DNA of 64,000 bases. Origin: Thysanoteuthis rhombus. Taxonomy: Eukaryota; Mollusca; Cephalopoda; Oegopsida; Thysanoteuthidae. Below are positions 35,703-48,800 of this stretch, piece by piece (within the stretch, counting starts at the first letter, position 1; every line of letters begins with the position of its first letter). The notes beneath the pieces are model-generated. The model was not told the origin of the DNA and ran no database searches. It saw nothing but the letters and a program-made list of their open reading frames with translations. A program made the translations under genes and the position numbers. Where the stretch lies: the NCBI GenBank assembly GCA_963457665.1, contig OY735212.1, positions 5,128,737 through 5,192,736 of the forward strand, in the 5' to 3' direction.

Positions 35703-38700
35703 TTATAATGGTGGAGCTGCCGGCTGACTTATAGCAATGTTTTTTGAGGCTTTCAACTCATTCAGCTTTTTCAACCATTTCTCTTCTTTTCGGAGCCATT
35801 GCTTACTTGCGTCACTGATTACAAGTAACTGAAGCGACTGGAGGATAAAAAGAAATATTTACATCTGAAAGTGTACATAGAAAAATGGGCTATAAGCAGG
35901 GTTGCCAGCTTTGGCCATAAGGGGTGATAATCCAAACAATTTCTAACACTTACTGAACACTAGCATTGGAATAGGGACGAAATCTCAAAATCAAGCAAAT
36001 CTGGAAGAAGAGTTTCAATACTAGCCTCAAGAGGGATGTATTGAACCTCTCCCTCCAATGCCTGTGTTGGGTAAGTTCCTAAGATGAAGCTTATTATCTA
36101 CCCTTCTGGCCAAATCTGGCAACCCTGGCCACAAGAAAAAAATTTCCCACAATAATGTGTATAATTTTTCTTCATTTTTGACTACTTTTTAATGATAATA
36201 TATTCATATGTACAAAGCAACCTTTCTTTGGAACCTAAATACTAGAGTCCACACAGGATAAAAATTGCTTGAAAACCAATGTAATCATTCAAAGAGAATG
36301 TGACTCTTCAATTAAGAGACTTACTTAACACAGGACAGGAGCTACAACTACGAAATATAGGTAATGAAAGTCTCAAAACAAAATGGGCTTTATTTTTCAT
36401 TTAAAATTTGCAAATGTTTGAATATTCCTGATATCATAGGGTAATTGATTCCAAAGTTTGGGTACTATGTAGCTGAAATCCTACACCCATGAGTCGTATT
36501 CATGAAACAAATTCTTAAGTCAGACTGTAAATCTCTGATGTTAATTTTACCTTCAATTTAACTTTCTTTTTCGGTTGCTTTTTAGAGACTATTTAACTCA
36601 GACCATCAATCTACAGCACTAATTAACCAGCATATTTTGGAAATGAAGAATAAACTTTCAGTGTGACAAACTCGCTCAGAGGGAAACCAAGCTGAATGCA
36701 CCAGCTACTATACCAACATAGCTATAAGAACTAGCTGGTTCGCAGAAGTCCATGAAGTCAATCTAATGAACAAGGGTAAGAATGGAAGACAGATGTTTAT
36801 ACATGAATGAAAGCAAAAAGGACTCAAACTCCACAATAAGTGGCATTCATTCATTCTCTCTCAAGTCTGAAGCCTAAAAATTAAGCTAAAGAATAATAAT
36901 GTAGATTATGATGATGACGACAATAATTTTAATGTAAATTGTAAATGGAGAAGCCCAGATAGCACTTTTATCTAATAATGAAAACATCTATCATTTATTT
37001 TGAAAGTTCAGTCTTGATTATATTGTTATTTTATGGGGAAAGAGTCAATCTTTGAATGTTACCATACTGCAATACTGCTACTTTTACATCTTTTTTTCAA
37101 ATAAACACAGAAGTACTTCATCATCATCGTCATCATGGAGTTGGAAGAGGGGGAAGGAGGAGATATTTGTTTCATTTGCCTAGGCATGATATTTCAATAT
37201 ATTCCGTAAGTAATGAATCACTTAAAATTATATACTTCAACTGCTGCAAATATATTTGCAAGAATATTTATGATACAAATTTGAAATGCCATCAACCTGT
37301 AGATAAGTAAAAAAAGGAAGATTACCTCAGCATTTATCAGCGTTGTCTCATTGTTGTAGCGGAAATATGTTTTGTTTTTAAAAGAGAAGAAATCATTGTA
37401 TGGCTTTATAAGGATTTCTGAAAGACAAAGACATCAGATCATGAAAAGAATTAGTCACATTCATTTCACTTTATTATATGTCAACACAAATATAGTGGCA
37501 GAAGCAGTTATGTTGATTAAGAAACTCAAATGGCAATGGGCTAGTCATGCTGTGAGAATAGCAGACAACCAATTAACATCACAACTCACTACGCGGTTAC
37601 CAGAGATCAAATGCACAAACAAGGTCAGCAGAATATGAGATGGTGAGACGAACTGGTCAGTTTTCAGAAAGTATTGACTCCACAATGCCAAGGTGTGGCA
37701 TTGACTCCACTATAGAGAGGTGTGGCAAATCCTGGGGGGGATGGTCTATGGCCAACAATGGAGCATAATAGAATAATGATGATGCCTTTTTATGCTAGTA
37801 AAATTTTCGGTTAACTTGTAATTGTGGGGTCCTGGGCATTGCAAATTTTTTTTTGATTCGGGAGTCTGGATGTACACACAAAAAAAAATCTCTTATGAAA
37901 CACAATTTTATTAAAAGAAACTACGATAAAACAAGTTATTTTGATACAAAACAATGTAATAACAGTAATTTGATACACAATCTTATACGAAAGTATTCAA
38001 TACTTTATTTTTACACAATGATGCAAGGGGAGTAACTTAGTCTTTTACACACAGCATGTCTTGGACGCGACTATTGCAAGAGTACAACATGAACTGATAA
38101 AAACATTATGAATATTAATATCCTTTTATAAGCAGTAACATAAAATCCTATGGGATAAATCGGCAGGCCAGACGAAGGGAATTAAAACAAAAAACAGATG
38201 AATCTTTCATACATCAGTTAAATATAACTTCCTTTGTTTCCCACAGGTTTGAAAATAACATTGATGAGGGGTCCCTGGTGCATAATATTTCTCAAGAGCC
38301 CTATTGTTTTCGTATTTAGCTATTATCTTGAATGTTAATAAAAACCTCTTTCCTTCTCCCACTTAATTAATCACTTAACCTAACTATCAAACACTCTTCA
38401 ACAGTTTACTTTGAGGAACGAAAAAAAAAAAAAAGGTTTATCAAAAGTTCCATTAGCAAAATCGATGAAAGATTTATAAAATTTATTCTCAACACTATCA
38501 TTGACCTCTTTAAAATATTCATACATAATGTTCTCCTGACCCTTTTATAGCTAACTGTTTAAAAATGAAGACTAAAAATCAATGGTGGGAATACAAATAA
38601 ATCATTTAAATTTTGAGTAACTCATTGGATTATTATATAATAATCTGTTTCAAGTATTCTTCTACAGTGTAGTGGGCATTCATTTATTTTTTCAAATAGA

Positions 38701-41700
38701 ATCTGATATTAGAAAATGATCACAAGACAGGTCTGGTTTGTCATATAGAAACTGTTACATGATGTCTTTTGACAGCATACCATGTTGGGGGTGATCAATG
38801 AATAAGTTACTTCTCTCACCTTTTGTGAGGTGGTAATCACTAAAAAACAAATCATTTTTTCCAAAAAAATCCTTTCAGTTCCCCAAATTCAAAAATCTTG
38901 TACCATAAACCTTGTAAGTGTATAAATTGATAAATAAATACATTAAAGCATTAGAAATTTCAAATTCTAAAACTTGTTTTCATTTTTTATGGTAACAGAT
39001 CTGTCAATTTTGGAAGGATTGATATTTTTTTCAAGTCAAAAACAAACACAGCCCAAATCTGTGCAGAAATCCTCTCAGTATGCAAAAGTTTTTTTTTGGG
39101 GGGGGGGGGGGGGTCACGCAATTTTCTTGCAGTTCTAACCAAAATTCAACTTTCAAAGCAGATATTCAACTATTGTTATACATTTATAATTATATTTTGT
39201 GCTTATACTGATTTCCACTTCATCTTTGATAGCAAACTGAATTCTTGAATGAAACTATTAAGATCCCAAAGATTTTATGCACTTTAAGGGTTCTATTTTA
39301 TAAGAACAAGAAGAAAAAACAACCAGTAGAAAGAGAAACAGAGCATTTCAAAGATTCTTTGTGTAGAAAATCCACAAAGCCTAATTCAGATTCAGAAATG
39401 ATGCAACTTACCAGCAACAGACAAATCAGGAATCGTATCTTCTCCATTTTTCACTGGGACAAACTCAACATCAACATTTGAAGACATGAACATTGTGGGC
39501 TTCATTAATTTATTAAAGAGGCTATCACAAGCAAGACGGAACTTGTCCTTCGCATCTCTGTCCATCTTTATTCCTTCCACTTTGTAGCTACTAGAGTTGA
39601 TGCCGAAGTAGATTGTACAATTCTTTTCTGGGGAAAATAAAAAAAATTTTTTAAACTGCTACTTTTGTAACAAGTTATAAAAAATGGATCCTTACCTCTT
39701 TGTTAAAAATCAAGTCCTAGAAAATGTTCTAGACCAGAGTGAGAAACTAGGATTCATCATAGGATGTTTTGAAAGGTTTTATTTCAAATGCCCAACTGAT
39801 TAGGTTTTCAAACTCTTCTTAGGGCGGGGAGTACCAACTTTTGTTCCAACAATTTAATCTTTTTTTTTCTATCTTTGATGCTGTCACAACATTTGGACAA
39901 TTCAACCTTCAGCCTTCTCCAAGTTTAATACGTAAAATCTGTAAGAGAAGAGAGTTCTCTTTTTGCTTTCCATCACCAGAGAAAGAGACCGATAACAGAG
40001 ACTTACTCCCTTTACGGATATCACATATTACACATGAATCAGCAAAAACGTTGTGTCAACATCAAAGATGGAGAGAAGAGATTAGATTGTCTGAACGAAA
40101 GTTATGTTAATGACTTCCCAAAGTTATAGACAAAAAATTTGAAATGTGTTTGAATAAAATCCTAAAAGTAGCATAGGAAACCATGAAAAGCAATACTTTA
40201 TATGAAAGAATATATACTTAGTTGGGTTTCTTCAACAATAATAAGCAGTAAAACAATAACTTCTTTTGTTAGTAATTTAACACATGCAAGAAAGAAAGAG
40301 AAATCCGTTTAATATCAACTGCCATTACGTAGGTTTCACAGTTTGGTAAAACTGATCATTCATAAAAGATCTTTTGCTCTGGTTTAAAATGGATTTACAT
40401 ACACATAAAGAGGTAGAAGACAATTTTTTCTAATATTTTTTTCTATTAGGTAAAATGGCACATAAGAAAACCATTACCTTTTCTGGGATGAGTTGACACT
40501 GAACATTGTTGGAGAGTGAGAAAATTAAGAGAGACAGCATACATCAGCTTGCTAGACCAATATAGAGATTTCTCAGCTCAGCAGGAAAAGGGTTGCGGAA
40601 CACAGTATACAACCGACTATAAGATGAATAGTTTACAAGGGTATTTGGAGGACCTCGTTCAATACCACTCATCTTCATAACTGTCTACATTGAGCTTTGA
40701 TAGATGGCCCCTTAATCATAATAGCACCACATTGGGCACAGTGTAATACCTGCATTATCTTTTTTTTTAATTAAATGTCCTTAAGCATACAAGTATATAC
40801 AGTAGTTGTCCTTATCCAGCCTATGATGTTTGCAAATTGTGAACATTGCCAGATTCAAACAAAAGGGATCAATTTGGCATGAACTTACATTGCAAATTGA
40901 GCCACCAGCTAAAAACCTGTTTTGAAGGGGAATTTTTGAAGAAAAAAACGTTTTCTAGACATAATGAGTAAATGTTTGAATTTTTAAACATTGTGTGACA
41001 TATACCATAGATAACCAGCTAGACCCACTTAAAAACCGAAGAAACCCATGTTGACAGTTTTGGTTGATAGTTTCTGACAACTTGAAATTTAAACATCCAT
41101 GATAATTGGAAGTGACAGAAAAATTGAATTAACTTACGACAATTGAGCATACCACAGGCAGTTATTCCCACTTGATCATTTTGGGCAGGAAGGAATGTAT
41201 TTGACGGCATAATTGCATGAGTGCTGTCACTTACGAATGGCACCACACTTTCTGAATAGAAGAAACAAAAAATTTTTTCTTTTAGGGTCATGCGCAACAT
41301 TAAGGGGTTAACTCTAAAAAAGAATATTGAACAGAGAATTAACAAATAACTTAAATTGCAAATAGTCTTATTCTTTGTGAAAAAGTCATGCTTTACTTTA
41401 ACAATGTAAAATTTGTTAAAAGTTAAAATACTGAGAGAAAAATTTTTCCTTCCCCATAATTGTTGTCAGCAATAAAATAGTGAAAATAAATTAGCACCAG
41501 GCAAATAATAAATTTGATAAATTAGTTTTAAAGAAAAAAGTATGTATATAAACTCATCTATTAAAGCAATTTCCCATGAAATCCCAGTTATCATGTATAA
41601 TTAAGATCTTTTAAAGCCTGCATTTATAAGTATCACTATCCAAAGTTCTTTTACATTGTTCCAGGGTGATAAGTGTTATTTTCAGATTGATTATGCCTTA

Positions 41701-44700
41701 AAAATATAGAAAATGTCACATATTCCCTTCAAACTTTGCTTTTGTGATCAGGACTGATATAATTAGAAACCCACTTATTTTCAATTTTACCAAGGGCAAA
41801 TTTGCATATTTTTAATCACAGAGTAAGAAAAACAATTACAAACGAATATTGTTATACCAGCGATAAAAGCAAAGTTTGACGGGAATAACAAAAGTTTTCT
41901 ATACGTTTTCCACATAAGCAATCAGAAAATAACACTCACTACCCAGGAAAAAAAATCACATTGTACAGTGTGATCTGACAGTTTTTTTCCATTGTATATT
42001 TTCAATAACAATAGCCAAGATATCATTATTCATGTTTCAAAAATTTTTAAAGGTGTTAAACAATACAAGAGATTTATTTTCAAGTTAAAATTAGAACAAA
42101 AACCATATAAAATCAATTCTTACTGATTTGATAACTTCTTTTAACTCCCTTCGTCTGGGCAGCCGATTTATCCCACAAGATTAAATCGGTCTACATTTGA
42201 AGAAAAATACACATGAAGTATTAGAGATTTTGAAAAATAATAATGAACATCTAAGGGGAGCTTTCAGCAAAATTCATATACCTTCAAATAGATTTGGCAA
42301 CATGGTTTTTAGTTAAAGAAAAATCTGACTCAAAAAATCTTGGAGCAATAAAATAAATTCCAATGAAACAGGCAGTACTTTTTATCTCCGCCACTTCTTA
42401 ATACTAAAAATTCTCAATCGTAAACAAACTCCCTGCCACATGTTTCATCAATGTTTGATAATTAGAAGTATCAAGAAGTGGCAGGAAGAGTTTTTGCACC
42501 AAAATATTTCATTATTGTGTGGCAGGGACAGAAGGGACTGCTGCACTTGAAATACCAATTAATTATACAAGAGAAGTTCATATGCATTCTTTTATTGCAA
42601 TATTTTTAATAAATGTATCAATAAAATATCTTAAACTCTCACAATCCTGTCCTTTTTTTCACAAAGACCTTATAAGAAGGAAGCAAATAGAATTTCAAAA
42701 CCCGAGAATGATAACACTTGATTTGAACAAAACATTACAGTACAGATTTTTATAAGATTTCTGCTCAACGTAAATTATTGTAATACGAGGATTTAGAATA
42801 ACATTTTCACTAATGCAAAAAACAAAGTACATTAAGTAAAAAAATTTGTATCATGGTTCAGCATTTTTTTCATCAAAGAAATTAAGCTTAGACTTTCCTC
42901 ATATTGTTTTGGTGATACTTGAGTATCATCCAGACCTGTGTTACTTTGGACAGCTGTCCCCATCCCACCACCACTAATAATAGAATATGTATACATTTAT
43001 AAAACATGTGTGGAAGTCAATTTTTCATTCTTTACGAAATTATGTTCTTTACCTTTCTTGAATTCCAACGACTAACTCAGATCACATGGTTTGATAGATG
43101 ATGTTTGAAAGTAATTTTATAAAGAAAGAAAAGAGAAGAAGAGGAATAGAGAGGTTTGGATGACTCGGGCGGCACATGTTTGTTTTTCAATTAATAAAGC
43201 ATTACTTATTGGAATTGTAAGCTATACAGACTATAAGAAAATAGGTGGATAAATTCTGCAATAAGAGTTTGAAAAATTTAAGAAAAAGTGAAAAAAGGGA
43301 AGTCAAACTTTTTAGTCACATAGTTTTGCATAAAAAGTGGCATTTTCGTCCAAGATATTTCCATCTTGACTGCAGAGAAGTGATTCTCTTTTAACAAATC
43401 CTTCATTTTTAGAGTTTCTAACTCGTAAAAGGTCATCTTAGCTCTTATTGCATGTTTAATCTTCATTTTAAACACATCATCTTTTGAGGTTTCCAGCTTT
43501 TACAATTTTAACATCAATAAGCTGCTTCACCATGTTTTATTGGTCTTAATTCTATGGTTAAAATAACTCTCTTCTCACTGACCCTTTGACAAGGGAAGAT
43601 GCAAAAATGCCTTGCTTAGGTAGACTGAAAGTAAAGGAAAAGAAGAGGAAGAGATAATACTTATAGGATTATGACAAATCATTTCTACGAGGTAACTTCT
43701 TGACATATTTCATAAACCTAGAAAGGGCACAACTTAAAATTCATCATCATCATCATCATCAGTCTTTTAACGTCCATCGTTGGACATAGACCTTCCCCAG
43801 GATTTGCCACACTTCTCTATCATGGGCGTTGAAGAGCCAGTACTTTCTGAATTTGTCTAGCTCGTCTCTCCATCTAATATTCTGCCAGCCTCGGTTGCGC
43901 ATGTGATCTCGGGGGATCCATGCCGCGAGTCGTGATGTCCATCGGTTGTCTGCCATTCTCGCAACATGGCCAGCCTACCGCCATTTGAGATTTTTAACAG
44001 ATTCTATGATGTCCCTGACTCTTGTCTTTTCTCGGATGTACTGTGCTGTCTTGTGGTCTCTCCATGTGAGGCCCAGCATTATTCTTTCATGTGCACGTTG
44101 CATGGTTCTCAATTTACAGGTCTGTCTCTTGATTAGGTTCCATGTTTTGGCTTCATAAGTGACTATTGGGAGGATGCATTGGTTATACACCCTTCTCTTG
44201 AGGATTAATGGGACTTTCTTATTTTTGAAGGTTGAGCTAGCTCTGCCAAAGGCTTGCCATCTTAGTGTGATTCTTCACTTGATTTCTTCTTCTTTTGAGG
44301 TTCTCATGGAGATTTGTTGTCTTAGGTAGATGTAGTGGTCTACTTCCTCCAGGTCCGTGTCCTCGATTTTGATCGTAGTGTTTTTATCCCCGATGTGGTT
44401 GTTGCACATGATCTTTGTCTTGCTAAAGTTCATGTGTAGGCCAACTTTCTTGCTCTCTTCATTTAGTTCATCTATCATTACTTGGAGGTCGTGTAGGTTC
44501 TCTGCGAAAAGGGCAATGTTGTCTGCAAATCTGAGGTTGCTCAGATACTCGCCGTCTATTTTAATTCCTTTACTCTCCCAGTCTAGTCTTCTGAAGATCA
44601 TCTCAAGGCAGGCTGTGAAGAGCAACATAAAATTACTTGCAACTTATTATTTGAACTAAATGAAACTTTTCAATGCTGGTGCTCATTAACCAAAGTATAG

Positions 44701-45796
44701 ATGTGAAATACTCACTTGTAGTTGATAGTCAGTTAAGCTTTCTTCAACCAACTTTAGAGCTGGTGGATACCTTTTTCTCAAAGAAAGTTCTCCAGTCCTT
44801 TCAAAGGAGAGAAGAAACTACGATATAATTATTTCTGGAATTTATTTTTTATACATGACTCAACATTAAAAACACTTGTTGAAAAAGATTTTGATAATTA
44901 TCAATGCTATGAGATTGAATAAGTGAGTATGTAAAGAAGAAAGAATGAAAGGAGCTGAATAGATTTCATCAGAATCACTCTGATGTATTGATAATTAGCT
45001 GACAGTTCAAAATCCTTCAGACCAGGGCAACTAACAGGGGAAGAGGGACAAATTAGAAATAATTTCATGTCTTGTAGACCAGGGCCAATAAATGATCATA
45101 CAAGGCTATCAAAGCAATGTTTTTTTTAATTACTTAATCCACATGAACAAATAGCATAGTGATTACAGAATCAGACAAAATTACTGCAAGTAATCTGATG
45201 GTTCTAGGTTCAATCCCAGTGTGAGTCAATAATAATACTACTAATGCTAAGAGGGAGTGCGGTCAATATACCCCCGTCAGTTAAATAAAGGGTTCAGTTC
45301 GTTACTTCCCCACACCCACCAGATGATACCTGATGAAGGCCGTAGAGTACAACGGCTGAAATGTTGTATGAAAAACAACCAAGATGAGGATAGTCCGAAT
45401 ATTAATAGAAATAATAATAATACCTCATCTCAAAAATGTGTGTGTGTACATTATGAAAAAGGATTTTGTAAGTACCTGGTCATATACATAAAGAAGTCTG
45501 AGTGTTTTCTTCCAGGGTTATAATATAAAAGAATCTTCAAGACTCTCTCTATGAAAACCTTACGAAACTGATCATCAGCATGTACGTAATACAGTTCAGT
45601 TATTATTTTCATACCTGGAAAGAACAAAAAAAAAAAATAAGGCTTTTATTGAATATTTAAATCAAATATTTTATGTACATCATTCAAAAAGAAAGGAAAA
45701 TTGAATAGAGCAATACCTTAAATATTACAGGTTTAAATTAAATCATAAGACCTTGAACAGAAAATTTTGTAACAAATTAACCACACCAATCAAAGT

Positions 45797-45840
<44 letters not shown>

Positions 45841-48800
45841 AAATTTATCTTGCTGCAAAATAATTAGCTATCCAATTTTGCATGGATTATGTGTGAACCC
45901 AACATCATTTTTTTGTTATATAAAAATATATAACCAACAAGACAGTTTTTGTTATGATTTAAGGACAAGGAAAGCATTTTGTAATAAAGCCCTCTATGTA
46001 AAACAAGTTGATATGCAAATCCATAGTCTGCCAAAGGAAGTACAAAGAAACTTACAAGATGAATAACATAAGCAACACTCATTTGACCCATGCATATAAT
46101 TTGTATTAACTCCAAAAAAGTTATGATTTTTTCATAACACTTATTTTTAAATCTTTTAGGAAGACTTTTTACAGAACTGAAAAAAGTATTAAAAAGTCTT
46201 CAGGATTCAAACTTCAGGCTTTAACTCTAAAATTCATGCACCGCTTGAAACCACCCCTAGACACAGCAGAACTCTTCGATGAATAGAATTAGTAAATGGA
46301 ATTCTTGTGAATTGAGTAAGAAAAAAAGATTTTAAATACTGACGAGAGTGAGGTAAATAACTTTGTTTGCAAGTTATTCCAATTGATTTGAGTATTAACC
46401 CATCAAACCTCACAAAATACAAAAATCTATAGAAAGGACTTGTGTGATATATTTTGCAGTTTATTTATTAGCACTTAACATAAAAAACAAGCACATCCAA
46501 ACCTTTTCAGAAGATGCAACTATACCTTATGTAATTTTGAAGAGTCATTATTATTCCGAGAATGGTTCAGACAATAAGAATATAAAGGAGAAAGCAGCTA
46601 TCCACAGGAGATTAGACAAAAGAAACATAGATAAGTCTGATATGGCAAAGAGGAGATCACAATACCATTTCTGGAGTGAGTTTCAAATAATAAATGAAGA
46701 TCATCGCTGGAAAGTGAGAAACTTGAAGGAAGCGGCATTATAATCAGATAAATGTAGAGTATAATTCAATTATTACATTGTTTTTTATTTCCACTTGTTG
46801 AATTGGACACTTCGACTTCAGAACTTATTTTTATGAATATGGCTGATGGGCACCCAGACTTCGGAATCAATTACCCTTTGACACTGGGAACATTCAAACA
46901 TTAGGAAGTTTCAAATCAAAAATAAAAACTCTCTCATTACTTATATGGACTCAGTAAATAGTTACTTCATAAATACAGTCCTGCCCAGTGTTATGCATAT
47001 TCACTTTGACAAGTTAAATTTTTCTCTAAATATTGACCTTACATTGATACTCTTCTTCAACAGGCCCTACATTTTTTACTGAAATGATTACACAGATTTT
47101 CAATCACTTTTATCCAGTGGGGACTTGAGTATTGAGAGAGTGCGCTTTGTATATTAATTATTGTTATAAAAATAATTTTGCTGGCCTTATGTCTGTTTGT
47201 TTCAAGTAATGCAACCTTTACTCTTTTGGTTAAAATCAGTCCTAGATGCAGAGAGGCCAACTTTGATACTGCATACACCATAAACAGTAATGATGTTATA
47301 ATATTTCAGAGATAATATTTCAGTTAAATAAAGAGAAAATTAGGTTTTAGGAACTTACCTCCAAGTTTGTAAAATTCCAGCTTTCCTCTATAATACTTGA
47401 ACATGAAATTATTCAAGAAAATCATGCACTGTTTCAACAGATTGTCAACGTTGCCTCCAAACTGGATTTTGTTTCGTAAGTACAGATCACAAATCTCTGA
47501 AAACAGATATTGAAAATAGAAATATTTGGATCTTTCAGAGAAAATTCACAAAGAAAAAAAAAATGATGTCCCTTGCAAAAGTCATTTAAAAAAATAAATA
47601 TGAATAACAATTTCATTTTTGGAAATTTTTCCTCTGATTTTGTGGAAACTTTACTAAATTCATTTAGGAAACAAATAAGAAAAATAACTGAATAGTACAA
47701 TTCTGTCTCAAAATGACTTCTGCAGGGGAGCTAACGCAAATGTATAGACCTGTTTTCTTGGAAAGTGCCAAATATTTCAGGATTGAAAAAAAAGGATATG
47801 ATTTTTTTGAAAACACAAATACATGCCACAAATTGTCAAACATCATATTTTGTTTTCAAAGGCAAAGTAAATAGAATTGTTTACTTTTTACGGTGATCAG
47901 GAATTATGCATACTATTGTACTAATTATAACTCACCTACAACGTATTTCAGAATCCCAATATCTATCAGGCGGATTTTGGTATAATGGTCAACTTTAATA
48001 ACAAAGTTGGCAAAGACTTTGATAATATCAATCATCACATCACGTGTGGAACACTTGGCTGTTTTCAAAAGAATCTCCAAACCAGACAGGTGTACAAAAG
48101 CATTCCCTGAAACAAAGGAAAACAGATCTGGTTAGTCACTCAATAGAAACTGCTCAGTGACCAACGTCTTTTGGCATCATGCCATGTTGGAGGTGATCAA
48201 TTATAAAAATTGTAAAAAAGGGGTAATCAAAAAATAAGTTACTTCTCTTACGGTTTGTTTGCAGTGAACAATTAAAAAAGTCTCAATCTTATGAAAGAAA
48301 AAAAATGTGAACACTGCTGGACACAAAGTAAGGGATCAAATTAGTATAAACTTATATTGTAAATTGCGACCCTCCTCCTGAAAAGCTAGTGAAAGGGGAT
48401 TTTCCCACAACAAAAACTTTTCTAGATATGATAAGGAGTAAATGGTTTCCAACCCTCTAGCTCCATTCATGCAGCCAATACGTATCAAATATACAGCCAA
48501 ACCCACTTAAAAACTGAAGAAACATATGTCGACATTTTCTAGAAAAAAATTATTGTGAATATCAAATAATGCCTGTATAAGTTGACATAAGTAAGCACTA
48601 AACATTTAAAAAAAACTCCTTCAACTGATAAAATAACCTATTCAATATATTTGTAACATGGTAACAATTTCTAGATTTAACATGCACACAGTTCATTATA
48701 GCACAGTTCATAATACAAGGTAGGTGGTTGGGGGATCCAAACATTTTTACCTATGTTATCATCTACTTATCCAGTAAAACCGAATGAAAACAGAATTTCT

